Positions 27,014 through 36,152 of a DNA stretch of 64,000 nt are shown one piece after another. The translations under genes were made by a program, and so were the position numbers. Where the stretch lies: NCBI RefSeq assembly GCF_002024805.1, contig NZ_CP014337.1:3224001-3288000 (forward strand), in the 5' to 3' direction. This stretch comes from Elizabethkingia bruuniana. GTDB taxonomy: Bacteria > Bacteroidota > Bacteroidia > Flavobacteriales > Weeksellaceae. The notes under the pieces were generated by a model. It made no database searches and was not told the origin of the DNA. It saw nothing but the letters and a program-made list of their open reading frames with translations. How positions within the stretch are numbered: the first letter of the stretch is position 1; each line of letters opens with the position of its first letter.

Positions 27014-28915
27014 TTATAGTGTATAAGTTTTATAATTCAACATTCTGACCTGACCTTTGTCTAACAAAATTTTCAGGTGTTCCAACAGTTCATCTTTGGG
27101 ATAAAATTTCAGATGAACAGCTAATTCATCTAGAGTCATTGGTGACCGCATAAGAGCTTCAAAAATAATTTTTTTGTACTCTCTGTCGCTAGTTCCCATT
27201 TTACTTGTGAGGCAATAGTTACATTTTCCACAATTTTCAGTTTCTTTCTCTCCGAAATACGAGAGAATAAGTCTCATTTTGCAATAGGAGGCATCCTTGA
27301 TGAAAAATTTCATTTCCTCCCATTTCTGCAATTTATTTTTTTGAATACTGGCAAAAAGATTCCAGTATTTGTTTTGTAATTCTTTGTCATTTCGTGGCAT
27401 CAGAAACCTGATACCAGCTGAATTACCGTCAAAGTAATCTACAAGTCCCTTCTCGTGTAATTCTCTTAAACGTACCCGCATCGTTTGCTCATCAACATTC
27501 ATCTTGTCAGTAAGCTTTTTCTCCCGAAAATAGGTTCGATGAGTCGCAACCCCGTCTAATGCACGGGATAACTTTTCTACAAAGAAACTGTCTTTCTTCC
27601 CAAGGCTTTCAACTTCTGATATATTGAATTTTAGTTCCAAAGATGACATTCCTTTGGATTCTTTCAGGTAAATAATTTCCTGGTTATGAAGAAATCGAAG
27701 AATAGATACTATTTTAGGACGAGAAATTTTGGTGAGATTCTGAATCTTATTGGTCTGAATTTCAAAAAAAACCTCCGGAAGTTCGTGTTCTGCAATCTGG
27801 CAGAAGGAATAGACATAGGAACAAACTTTTTGATAATCGGTTTTGCTGGCTAACTGACTTCTCATTAGATCATCGATCTGCGTAAGCTCACTCTGATTCC
27901 AAAGTAAAATAGTTTCTGCATTTTGTCCATTTCTACCTGCACGGCCTATTTCCTGATAATAATTTTCAATAGACGGGGATGGAGAAAGATGTATTACAAA
28001 TCCAACATTATCTTTATCAATACCCATTCCGAATGCATTGGTGGAAACAAGGGTATAGTTATTTTTACTAAGCCAGTAATTCTGACGTATTTGCTTTTCT
28101 TTTACAGGTAAACCTGCATGATAATAATCCACCTGCTCTATGCCGCTAATCTTCAGCCAGTTACTCAGATACTCAGCTTCTTTTCTGGTTCTCACGTAGA
28201 TAAGACCCGATTTCTCATTACTTCTGAGGTAATATAGAATATGATTATATTTATCCGAAAGCTCTCTTATCTGAATATAAAGATTATCTCTTCTATAAGA
28301 TTTTTTAAAAATATTTGTCTTTTTAAAATCCAGCTTGTGCTGAATTTCCTGCATCACTTTAACAGAAGCTGTTGCCGTTAATGCAAGACACGGAAGATAT
28401 GGATAAGCTTGTCTGAAATCTTTTATATTCTGATAACTTGGACGAAAATCACTTCCCCATTCCGAAATACAATGTGCTTCATCTACGGCTATTAAGGATA
28501 GTTTTGTATCCGTAATATTTTCCAGAAAATTTCTGTTAGTCAATCTTTCCGGAGAAACATAAAGCAGCTTATATTCTTCATTTTTTAAATTCTGATAAAT
28601 AAGCTCTTCTTGTTCATCATCGAATTCTGAACTAAGATAGGCGGCAGGAATACCTCTTCGATTAAGCTCGTGAACCTGTTCTTTCATTAAAGCCAGAAGC
28701 GGAGATATTACCACTGTCGTGCCTTCTAAAAGCAAAGATGGTAATTGATAACATAATGATTTCCCTCCTCCTGTTGGCAATAAAGCCAGTGTATCATTAG
28801 AGGATAATACAGACTGAATAATTTCTTTCTGCTGGTCTCTAAAATGATCATAACCCCAAAATTGCTTAAGGGTTTCATCTAAAATCTGTTCATTATAAGA
28901 CCGGCTCGGAATCAT
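27014..28915 (-). CDS. recQ: ATP-dependent DNA helicase RecQ
   Basis: 633 residues. Walker A is LLPTGGGKSLCYQLP, the DEAH box is AVDEAHCISEWGSDFRPSY, and motif VI is QEIGRAGRNGQ. A four-cysteine zinc site follows at the end of the helicase core (CKMRLIL...CGKCNYC), then a winged-helix RQC-like end. No HRDC domain is evident after the zinc site, as in many Bacteroidetes RecQ proteins. It unwinds DNA in recombination and fork repair. The stop abuts the start of fmt. Confidence 0.93.
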   Translation of the reverse strand: MIPSRSYNEQILDETLKQFWGYDHFRDQQKEIIQSVLSSNDTLALLPTGGGKSLCYQLPSLLLEGTTVVISPLLALMKEQVHELNRRGIPAAYLSSEFDDEQEELIYQNLKNEEYKLLYVSPERLTNRNFLENITDTKLSLIAVDEAHCISEWGSDFRPSYQNIKDFRQAYPYLPCLALTATASVKVMQEIQHKLDFKKTNIFKKSYRRDNLYIQIRELSDKYNHILYYLRSNEKSGLIYVRTRKEAEYLSNWLKISGIEQVDYYHAGLPVKEKQIRQNYWLSKNNYTLVSTNAFGMGIDKDNVGFVIHLSPSPSIENYYQEIGRAGRNGQNAETILLWNQSELTQIDDLMRSQLASKTDYQKVCSYVYSFCQIAEHELPEVFFEIQTNKIQNLTKISRPKIVSILRFLHNQEIIYLKESKGMSSLELKFNISEVESLGKKDSFFVEKLSRALDGVATHRTYFREKKLTDKMNVDEQTMRVRLRELHEKGLVDYFDGNSAGIRFLMPRNDKELQNKYWNLFASIQKNKLQKWEEMKFFIKDASYCKMRLILSYFGEKETENCGKCNYCLTSKMGTSDREYKKIIFEALMRSPMTLDELAVHLKFYPKDELLEHLKILLDKGQVRMLNYKTYTL

Positions 28916-28955
28916 CGGGTAAAATTAAAGCTTTTCAGGGGTATATAAAAATAAA

Positions 28956-28978
28956 AAGGTGTGCTACTGGCACACCTT
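28956..28978 (-). terminator. Terminator after ompA copy 1
   Basis: 9-bp stem AAGGTGTGC with GCACACCTT and a five-base loop; the minus strand continues into a T-rich run. Confidence 0.8.
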
Positions 28979-29003
28979 CTGTTATATAACTTATTAAGAA
29001 TAA

Positions 29004-30455
29004 TTATTTCTGTTGGAAATAAACTCTTCTGTTAGCTCTGTTTTTCCATTCAGGACATTTGCTTGCAGGATTACATTCAGGATATTTAAGATCACTCTTA
29101 CCATGTCCTACAGCATCTAATCTTGAAGACTGAACTCCACTCTGGATTAAATAGTTCTTTACATTATTAGCTCTTTTCTGAGATAATTTCTGGTTATACT
29201 GAACTGTACCTCTTGTATCAGCAGCTCCTACAACTGTATATTTAGAACCCATTTCAGATGAGTTAATATAATTAACAGCACTGTTTAAGATAGCAGTATT
29301 AGAAGAAAGAATTCTATCTGAATTTAAATCAAATTCGATACCTTCCAAGCTTCTTGAAACTTCAGTAACAACCTGATTGTTCGTTGGGCATCCGTTATTT
29401 TCTGGTGGTCCAGGAACAGTTACACACTTGTCATAAAGATCAATTACTCCATCTAAGTCTACATCCAATGCTCTACCGGAACCATCTACTCTTGCTCCTG
29501 CAGGAGTATTTAGCTCTCTATCCCAATCATCACATACACCATCGTTATCGGCATCACCTTTCTTACATACTTCTATATCCTGACTCTTATTTTCTAAGAC
29601 ATCAAGTTTATAATAGATTTCTTGTAATGGATCATGCCAGAATAAATGAGATTCGTGTTTTCCGATGTTATAGGTTAGACCTAATGTTGCATTGATCATA
29701 TCATTGTTACCAGCTCTTGCAGGATCTACATAATTTCCTCTTGCACCATCAAAGCCTTTTCCTCCTGTAAGAGAATACATCACTCTACCTTCTAAATCGA
29801 AAGATTTGCTAACTCTGTACTTTAATCCAGTACCTAATTGTGCATAGAATGAGTTTAGTTTAAACGGCTTTACCTCTTTTGTTAAAGACTGGTTATAATT
29901 TGTCCCAGGCTCTTGCAAATAAGATCTGTAAGCAATAGTACCTACACCTCCGTAAGCATGAAGCGCCCATCTGTATGGAGAATGATTATCTACTCTTCTG
30001 AAAAGATTAGAAATATTAACATCTCCCAAGATTGTGATCGCATCATATTGCGTCCTCCCTCCAGGGCCTCCAGCAACATGATCCTTTGTATTTACCCAAC
30101 CTTGTCTTGTCTCTCCTTTGTCATATTGAAGCTTCAAGCCGAATGCATGAGTAATAGCTTTGTCTACACTAAAATAAGCTGTCCAGCCGAATAAATTTTT
30201 CGCACCTGACTCATCATGAAGTGAATACAAACTACCACTTTTCATGATAACGGTACCTGCTCCGGCAGAAATTGACCAATCATTAAACCTTTTGGATTTA
30301 TTAGTGAAAGGAGATACATTAGCTGAACCAGATGTATACGCATTGGGGTATTGCCCCTGGGCTGCAGATGTTGTAGCGACAGCTGTAGAGTCCTGACCGT
30401 AGATGGCAACAGGCAATACAAATGCTAAAGCTACACTTGCGAAATTTAGTTTCAT
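29004..30455 (-). CDS. OmpA-family outer-membrane protein, copy 1
   Basis: 483 residues. A signal peptide ends near IYGQ (residue 21). The N-terminal part to about 285 is an outer-membrane barrel (WSISAGAGTVIMKSGSLYS). Calcium-binding thrombospondin type 3-like repeats follow (DADNDGVCDDWDRE, DVDLDGVIDLYDKC). A C-terminal OmpA domain (about 360-483) binds peptidoglycan and carries extra cysteines near the end (ECNPASKCPEW) with the NRRV motif. It anchors the outer membrane to the cell wall. Its first 350 residues nearly match copy 2, while the OmpA domains differ strongly. Confidence 0.9.
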   Translation of the reverse strand: MKLNFASVALAFVLPVAIYGQDSTAVATTSAAQGQYPNAYTSGSANVSPFTNKSKRFNDWSISAGAGTVIMKSGSLYSLHDESGAKNLFGWTAYFSVDKAITHAFGLKLQYDKGETRQGWVNTKDHVAGGPGGRTQYDAITILGDVNISNLFRRVDNHSPYRWALHAYGGVGTIAYRSYLQEPGTNYNQSLTKEVKPFKLNSFYAQLGTGLKYRVSKSFDLEGRVMYSLTGGKGFDGARGNYVDPARAGNNDMINATLGLTYNIGKHESHLFWHDPLQEIYYKLDVLENKSQDIEVCKKGDADNDGVCDDWDRELNTPAGARVDGSGRALDVDLDGVIDLYDKCVTVPGPPENNGCPTNNQVVTEVSRSLEGIEFDLNSDRILSSNTAILNSAVNYINSSEMGSKYTVVGAADTRGTVQYNQKLSQKRANNVKNYLIQSGVQSSRLDAVGHGKSDLKYPECNPASKCPEWKNRANRRVYFQQK

Positions 30456-30515
30456 AATTCAGTATTTTAAGTTAATAAATGATTTCGTCTTTATAACATT
30501 GATGAGAACTCAACA
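30456..30515 (-). promoter_or_regulatory. Promoter/leader of ompA copy 1, shared with copy 2
   Basis: The leader matches the one at 32472-32533 upstream of copy 2 (TTAATAAATGATTTCGT core). The minus strand has an AATGTTGA block with TTG at 30511-30513, also conserved, which fits the TTG box of the Bacteroidetes promoter. Confidence 0.45.
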
Positions 30516-30765
30516 TTATTTTTCTGTTTGTGTTTCGTCTTGCTAATCAACCTCATTTAAGAATCTTTATAATATAAAGATGATATTCAGATAAGCAAAG
30601 CTAAACTTTGTGTTCAACAGTACTTTATCATAACTTTTTAATATAAAATCCCTTCTTTTCTGCTTAACGTATTTTCAACTTTTCTAACAGTTTTTAACAA
30701 ATAAACAGACAAAATTTATGTTCTCATTAACAATGCAATATTACAAAAAATATTATTACTAACAA
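30516..30765 (-). pseudogene. folK: Decayed fragment of folK between the two ompA copies
   Basis: The 477-base gap between the ompA copies holds a recognisable remnant of folK. Read on the minus strand, the segment around 30725-30760 gives SNNIFCNIALLMRT against SKNIFCNIAVLIKT in intact folK. After one stop (AAA to TAA) the frame continues SVYLLKTVRKVENTL, against SPVQLLKNIKEIEHEM. The nucleotide match includes 20 identical bases, GCAATATTACAAAAAATATT. The end keeps TTATAT and the position of the folK stop at 30516-30518 before the shared ompA promoter. The middle has drifted and lost about 40 bases. The rest of the gap up to 30881 shows no gene. Confidence 0.8.
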
Positions 30766-30881
30766 ATCTTATACAATTCTTTATTTTATTTAAAAATTCA
30801 TTAATAAAAGTAATTACGATTTGAAAATCAATAACCAAATTGTTATAAAATTGTCTATATCACTATTCATAGTGATTAAAA

Positions 30882-30915
30882 AAAATAGAGTGCACAATTA
30901 TGTACACTCTATTTT
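30882..30915 (-). terminator. Terminator after ompA copy 2
   Basis: 14-bp stem with one C-A mismatch (AAAATAGAGTGCAC with its near complement), six-base loop, T-rich minus-strand exit. A second small hairpin (CACTAT, ATAGTG) lies at 30861-30874. Confidence 0.75.
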
Positions 30916-30932
30916 AGTTTATGATAAAAAAA

Positions 30933-32471
30933 TTACTTTTTCTTTTTCGTTACTTTTTTAACAGTTTTAGTCTTTTTTACAGAAGTATCACTGTAGTCTT
31001 TCTTAGGAAGGCTATTCCATTCGTAGTCATCTACAAATCTTACTGTAACTTTTCTGTCCGCCATTCTTTCAGCATCAGAAGCCGTTGCAGGTACGTTTGC
31101 ATCTGTTGCTCCAACTCCTTTAGACTTAAGCATACTTGGAGATACCCCTCTGCTCTCTAGCGACTGAACTACAGAAGCAGCTCTTTCTTTCGATAGTTTT
31201 AAGTTATATGCAGCACTTCCCTTAGCATCTGTATGCCCGGTTATTAAGTACTTTCCATCGCTATCGTTTATGATTCTTGCTGCAGCATCCAGTCTAGGTC
31301 CAGATTCACTTGTTATTGTAGATTTATTAAAGTGGAAGTATACACTTTTCAATTCATTTTCTACTTCAACAGCTACTTTATGGTTATCTTTCTTAACAGG
31401 GCATCCATTATTTTCTACAGGCCCCGGAATTGTAACACACTTGTCGTAAAGATCAATTACTCCATCTAAATCTGTATCTAATGCTTTACCAGAACCATCT
31501 ACTCTTGCTCCTGCAGGAGTATTTAGCTCTCTATCCCAATCATCACATACACCATCATTATCAGCATCACCCTTTTTACATACTTCAAGATCCTGATTTT
31601 TGTTTTCTAAGACATCAAGTTTGTAATAGATTTCTTGTAATGGATCATGCCAGAATAAATGAGATTCGTGTTTACCTATGTTATAGGTTAGACCTAGTGT
31701 TGCATTGATCATATCATTATTACCAGCTCTTGCAGGATCTACATAATTTCCTCTTGCACCATCAAAGCCTTTCCCTCCGGTAATCGAGTACATTACTCTT
31801 CCTTCTAAATCAAAAGCCTTACTAACTCTGTATTTTAATCCAGTACCTAATTGCGCATAGAAAGAGTTTAATTTAAATGGTTTTACTTCTTTTGTTAAAG
31901 ACTGGTTGTAATTGGTCCCAGGCTCTTGCAAATAAGATCTGTAAGCAATGGTACCTATACCTCCGTAAGCATGTAGTGCCCATCTGTAAGGAGATTGATT
32001 GTCTACCCTTCTGAAAAGATTAGAAATATTAACATCTCCTAAAATTGAAATCGCATCATATTGCGTTCTTCCTGCTGCACCGCTACTCGCAACATGATCT
32101 TTAGTACTTACCCAACCCTGTCTTGTCTCTCCTTTGTCATACTGAAGTTTCAATCCGAATGCATGAGAAATTGCCTTGTCCACACTAAAATAAGCTGTCC
32201 AGCCAAATAGGTTTTTTGGACCTGACTCATCGTGTAGTGAATACAAACTACCACTTTTCATGATAACAGTACCTGCTCCGGCAGAAATAGACCAGTCGTT
32301 AAATCTTTTAGATTTGTTAGTAAAAGGAGATACATTGGCAGAGCCAGATGTATACGCATTAGGATACTGCCCCTGAACAGCAGCTGTCTTCGCTACAGCT
32401 GTAGAATCCTGACCATACATTGCAATTGGCAGTACACACGCCAAAGCCACACTAGCAAAATTTAATTTCAT
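30933..32471 (-). CDS. OmpA-family outer-membrane protein, copy 2
   Basis: 512 residues from the ATG at 32471; a longer in-frame reading to 32549 overlaps folK and lacks a signal and is rejected. The architecture matches copy 1: signal peptide, barrel, calcium-repeat segment (DADNDGVCDDWDRE), OmpA peptidoglycan-binding domain. The OmpA domain is clearly different from copy 1 (VYFHFNKSTITSESG, LITGHTDAKGSAAYN) and ends in a lysine-rich tail (KKTKTVKKVTKKKK) that copy 1 lacks. It is followed by its own terminator. The promoter overlaps the 3' end of folK. Confidence 0.9.
   Translation of the reverse strand: MKLNFASVALACVLPIAMYGQDSTAVAKTAAVQGQYPNAYTSGSANVSPFTNKSKRFNDWSISAGAGTVIMKSGSLYSLHDESGPKNLFGWTAYFSVDKAISHAFGLKLQYDKGETRQGWVSTKDHVASSGAAGRTQYDAISILGDVNISNLFRRVDNQSPYRWALHAYGGIGTIAYRSYLQEPGTNYNQSLTKEVKPFKLNSFYAQLGTGLKYRVSKAFDLEGRVMYSITGGKGFDGARGNYVDPARAGNNDMINATLGLTYNIGKHESHLFWHDPLQEIYYKLDVLENKNQDLEVCKKGDADNDGVCDDWDRELNTPAGARVDGSGKALDTDLDGVIDLYDKCVTIPGPVENNGCPVKKDNHKVAVEVENELKSVYFHFNKSTITSESGPRLDAAARIINDSDGKYLITGHTDAKGSAAYNLKLSKERAASVVQSLESRGVSPSMLKSKGVGATDANVPATASDAERMADRKVTVRFVDDYEWNSLPKKDYSDTSVKKTKTVKKVTKKKK
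31399..32471 (-). repeat. Near-identical ompA segment, paired with 29386-30455
   Basis: The signal-barrel-calcium repeat part of the two tandem ompA genes is close to identical at protein and DNA level. Similarity falls sharply after the ENNGCP codons (about 31399 here, about 29386 in the other copy). Confidence 0.85.
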
Positions 32472-32535
32472 AAATCTTGTTTTTAAGTTAATAAATGATT
32501 TCGTTGTCAAATAATACTGAATGAGAACTTCAACA

Positions 32536-32970
32536 TTATTTTTTTTCAATATTTGTGTTTAATTCTGTTAATAACTCCTTCGAAAAATCTCTTTCATATA
32601 AGTGTTTCAGATGCGGGATCATTAATTTTTGTGAATAAAATCTGATATTACCAAATTCTACAATATCTATATCAATTATCCTGTCCTCGTATCCACCTTT
32701 TGCAAAAGAGTCCTCTTCTCTTCCCATTTCATGTTCAATTTCTTTAATATTCTTTAGTAACTGAACAGGTGAGAATTTTGTTTTTATTAACACGGCAATA
32801 TTACAAAAAATATTCTTACTGTCAAATTCGACAGGATCTGTCATAAGTTTTGAAGACCTTGCAATTATACTCCCTAATCTATTATTGATCAACTCTATAG
32901 CAATGTCAATATTTTTTTCCGGAAAATTAATATTGCTTCCTAGTAACAAAATCACGTTATTTGACGACAT
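32536..32970 (-). CDS. folK: 2-amino-4-hydroxy-6-hydroxymethyldihydropteridine diphosphokinase
   Basis: 144 residues, short but complete. HPPK features are visible: the LLLGSNINFPEKN opening, then YEDRIIDIDIVEFG with the metal-binding aspartates, and IPHLKHLYERDF near the end. It pyrophosphorylates the pterin alcohol for folate synthesis. It is divergent from sppA (27 bases apart) and runs into the ompA copy 2 promoter. A decayed second copy lies at 30516-30765. Confidence 0.88.
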   Translation of the reverse strand: MSSNNVILLLGSNINFPEKNIDIAIELINNRLGSIIARSSKLMTDPVEFDSKNIFCNIAVLIKTKFSPVQLLKNIKEIEHEMGREEDSFAKGGYEDRIIDIDIVEFGNIRFYSQKLMIPHLKHLYERDFSKELLTELNTNIEKK

Positions 32971-32997
32971 ATTACAAAAATTACAGTTTTTAAAAAG

Positions 32998-34755
32998 ATG
33001 AAAAATTTTTTCAAGACCGTTATGGCCAATATTGTTGCCATATTTATAGTAGGATTTATAGGTATGATAGGATTATTCCTGTTCATCCTCATTTCGTCCA
33101 TGTCCGGCAAAGGTAGCGTAAATGTTAAAGATAATTCCGTACTAACAATTAATTTAAAAGATAATATTATTGAGTCTACATCGGAGCTTTCCAGTTCGAT
33201 ATTTGATTTAGGAAATGACAGCAGTCTGAAAATTTCCGATATATTAAATGCTATCAAACAAGCAAAAGATGACAAAAAGATATCTGGTATATCTATAGAA
33301 ACAGACGGAACTACTGCTGGTATCACACAAATAGATGATATCAGAAAGGCGCTGGAAGATTTTAAAAAGTCAGGAAAGTTTGTCTATGCTTATGGAAATA
33401 ACGTTTCCCAGAGTTCATATTACCTTTCTACCGTAGCCGATCAGTATTACCTGAATCCAACCGGAGGTGTAGAACTAAAAGGTCTCTCTACTGAGGTAGT
33501 ATTCTTCAAAGATTTATTCGATAAATACGGAATTGGGGCAGATGTTATCCGTCACGGAAAATACAAATCTGCTGTGGAACCTTATTTAACAAACAAAATT
33601 TCTGATGAAAACAAGGAGCAATTATCATTCTTATTAAATGATTTATGGGGTAACATTTCTAAAAAAATAGAAACTTCCAGAAAACTGAGCGCCGAAGAAT
33701 TAAAAACAACTACGGACAGCCTTTATGGTATTATACCTGAATATGCTCTAAAAAGCAAATTGGTTGACAAACTTCTTCAGAAATCAGAATATGACAATCT
33801 TATTAAAGGCAAATTAAAAGTTGCAGCCAAAGACGACCTTAATAAGGTATCTATTGGAAATTATATTGAGTATGTGAATAAAAACGCATCCAGCTCTAGC
33901 GCTAAAGATCAGGTAGCTGTTCTTTATGCTTCGGGGGAGATTTTCAACGGGAAAGGAAACACTGGTATTTATTCTGAAAACTTTATTAAAGAGATAAAAA
34001 AGATTGAAAAGAACGACAATGTAAAAGCAGTGGTTCTTAGAATTAATTCACCTGGAGGAAGCGCTAATGCCAGCGACGAAATTCTTTTTGAATTACAACA
34101 ACTAAAAGCTAAAAAACCATTGGTTGTTTCATTTGGAGACTATGCAGCATCCGGGGGTTATTACATTGCTATGGCCGGACAAAAGATTTTCTCGGAAGCC
34201 AATACATTAACGGGTTCTATTGGGGTATTCGGATTGGTCATGAACTTTAAAGAACTTGCTAACAGAAATGGACTTCGTTCTGATGTTGTAGCAACTAATG
34301 TTAATTCTAAAATGTTCTCTACTATTTCCGGTATGACTCCTGGCACAAGAAACATGATGCAGAAAAGTGTTGAACAAACATATAAGCGTTTTGTTTATTT
34401 TGTAACCCAAAACAGAAAGAAAACTTTTGAAGAAATAGATGCTATTGGAGGAGGACATGTGTGGTCCGGAACAAGAGCAAAAGAACTAGGTCTGGTTGAT
34501 GAAATAGGCACATTAGACGATGCAGTGAAATATGCTGCAGGATTGGCTAAAACTAAAGATTTCAATATCAAAAACTACCCTAAGGATAAGAGTAATTTCG
34601 AAAAGTTCTTCGAGAGTATGAACGAACAAGATGTTGCTGCTAAAGCCATAGAAACGAAATTTGGTAAAGAGAACTATCAGCTATTCCAAAAGATTAACAA
34701 TCCTAATAATAAAGGAGTACAAATGGCTCTTCCATATGTACTGAAAATAGAATAG
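32998..34755 (+). CDS. sppA: Signal peptide peptidase SppA (67K type)
   Basis: 585 residues, the long two-domain SppA form. One N-terminal membrane span lies at about residues 10-33. The catalytic lysine is K190 in GKYKSAVEPY, in the first half, and the nucleophile is S385 in DYAASGGYY, in the second half, matching the E. coli Ser-Lys dyad layout. It degrades cleaved signal peptides from the periplasmic face of the inner membrane. It is divergent from folK and ends at a strong terminator. Confidence 0.93.
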   Translation: MKNFFKTVMANIVAIFIVGFIGMIGLFLFILISSMSGKGSVNVKDNSVLTINLKDNIIESTSELSSSIFDLGNDSSLKISDILNAIKQAKDDKKISGISIETDGTTAGITQIDDIRKALEDFKKSGKFVYAYGNNVSQSSYYLSTVADQYYLNPTGGVELKGLSTEVVFFKDLFDKYGIGADVIRHGKYKSAVEPYLTNKISDENKEQLSFLLNDLWGNISKKIETSRKLSAEELKTTTDSLYGIIPEYALKSKLVDKLLQKSEYDNLIKGKLKVAAKDDLNKVSIGNYIEYVNKNASSSSAKDQVAVLYASGEIFNGKGNTGIYSENFIKEIKKIEKNDNVKAVVLRINSPGGSANASDEILFELQQLKAKKPLVVSFGDYAASGGYYIAMAGQKIFSEANTLTGSIGVFGLVMNFKELANRNGLRSDVVATNVNSKMFSTISGMTPGTRNMMQKSVEQTYKRFVYFVTQNRKKTFEEIDAIGGGHVWSGTRAKELGLVDEIGTLDDAVKYAAGLAKTKDFNIKNYPKDKSNFEKFFESMNEQDVAAKAIETKFGKENYQLFQKINNPNNKGVQMALPYVLKIE

Positions 34756-34774
34756 TCATTCTAAAGAATGGCTT

Positions 34775-34815
34775 AAAAGTAAAGGCGGGAATAAATTATT
34801 CCCGCCTTTACTTTT
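34775..34815 (+). terminator. Terminator after sppA
   Basis: 18-bp perfect stem (AAAAGTAAAGGCGGGAAT with its complement), five-base loop, T-rich exit. Confidence 0.9.
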
Positions 34816-34836
34816 TTATTAAACATTAATAAATTC

Positions 34837-35097
34837 TTACTCTTTATTAGAAGCAATCTTACTATAAATAAACAACAGTAGAACTGCACCTCCGATTGAG
34901 AAAAGCCAGTTTTTGAAACTCCAGAAACTGTCGGCCGCATACCAGCCTATGGCACCAGCTATCCAGCGTCCTAAAATAGATCCCAGAATCCCAAGAAGGA
35001 TTGTTATCAACCAGCCTCCAGGATCTTTTCCTGGATGTATTGCTTTAGCGATTGCTCCGGCAATAAGCCCAAATACAATATATGTAATCCAGCCCAT
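34837..35097 (-). CDS. GlsB/YeaQ/YmgE family stress-response membrane protein
   Basis: 86 residues with three hydrophobic spans and the family pattern (GLIAGAIAKAIHPGKDPGGW, LLGILGSILGRWIAG). These small inner-membrane proteins rise under acid and general stress. It stands alone between sppA and ftsY on the minus strand. Function at the molecular level is unknown. Confidence 0.88.
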   Translation of the reverse strand: MGWITYIVFGLIAGAIAKAIHPGKDPGGWLITILLGILGSILGRWIAGAIGWYAADSFWSFKNWLFSIGGAVLLLFIYSKIASNKE

Positions 35098-35178
35098 AAT
35101 TTTGTGATTTTTAATAGATTATAAAATAGTTTAACTTAGTTATCTCAAATTTAGCAGAATTTAATTAAAAACTGCAAA

Positions 35179-36141
35179 TTAATTTTCTTCTCTCTTTTTG
35201 AAGAATGAGTCAACAAATTCTGTACCATTAAAAAGTTGCAAATCCTGCATCTTTTCTCCTACACCTATATATTTCACCGGCACCTGGAACTGATCCGAAA
35301 TACCAATAACCACTCCACCTCTAGCTGTTCCGTCCAGTTTGGTAACTGCCAAAGCCGAAACTTCTGTAGCTGCAGTAAACTGTTTTGCCTGCTCAAAAGC
35401 ATTTTGTCCCGTAGACCCATCCAGTACTAAAAGTACCTCGTGTGGGGCATCCGGAATCACCTTTTGCATAACTCTTTTAATTTTAGAAAGCTCATTCATA
35501 AGATTCACCTTATTATGAAGTCTTCCTGCTGTATCTATAATTACAACATCTGCATCTTGTGATACTGCGGACTGGACTGTATCGAAAGCTACAGATGCAG
35601 GATCAGATCCCATAGCCTGTTTTACAATTGGTACACCTACTCTTTCAGACCAGATAACCAACTGATCCACTGCGGCAGCCCTGAACGTATCTGCTGCACC
35701 AAGAACAACTTTCAGTCCTTCTGATTTAAACTGATGAGCAAGTTTTCCAATCGTTGTTGTTTTTCCAACACCATTAACTCCCACCACCATTATTACATAC
35801 GGCTTTTTAGTCTTATCAATATTCTGTGTTCCGGCATGTGGATTTTCTAAAAGTAAGCCCGATATTTCTTCACGAAGAATATTGTTAAGCTCGGCTACAT
35901 TTACATACTTGTCTTTAGCAACCCTGTCTTCAATTCTTCTGATGATTTTTACAGTAGTTTCCACACCTACATCAGATGCAATTAATACCTCTTCCAAATC
36001 ATCCAGAACCTCATCATCAACTTTGCTCTTACCAACAACAGCTCTGCTTACCTTATCAAAAAACGACTGACTGGATTTCTCCAATCCTTTGTCTAAAGAT
36101 TCTTTTTCTTCTTTTTTGAATATTTTTTTAAACCAACTCAC
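35179..36141 (-). CDS. ftsY: Signal recognition particle receptor FtsY
   Basis: 320 residues, the short bacterial form with a small acidic/lysine-rich N-terminus and the NG GTPase domain. GTPase motifs are G1 GVNGVGKTTTIGKLA, G3 DTAGR and G4 TKLD; the closing GIGEKxxDLxxF-like segment appears as YIGVGEKMQDLQLF. It docks SRP-ribosome complexes at the membrane. In many Bacteroidetes it follows the L28-L33-DUF4295 genes; here a secreted RidA gene is inserted between them. Confidence 0.95.
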   Translation of the reverse strand: MSWFKKIFKKEEKESLDKGLEKSSQSFFDKVSRAVVGKSKVDDEVLDDLEEVLIASDVGVETTVKIIRRIEDRVAKDKYVNVAELNNILREEISGLLLENPHAGTQNIDKTKKPYVIMVVGVNGVGKTTTIGKLAHQFKSEGLKVVLGAADTFRAAAVDQLVIWSERVGVPIVKQAMGSDPASVAFDTVQSAVSQDADVVIIDTAGRLHNKVNLMNELSKIKRVMQKVIPDAPHEVLLVLDGSTGQNAFEQAKQFTAATEVSALAVTKLDGTARGGVVIGISDQFQVPVKYIGVGEKMQDLQLFNGTEFVDSFFKKREEN

Positions 36142-36152
36142 TTAGCTAAATA

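Noticed and set aside
32952-33326. 124-codon open frame antisense to the start of sppA
   Set aside because: Overlaps both folK and sppA starts; hydrophobic shadow of the sppA signal region.
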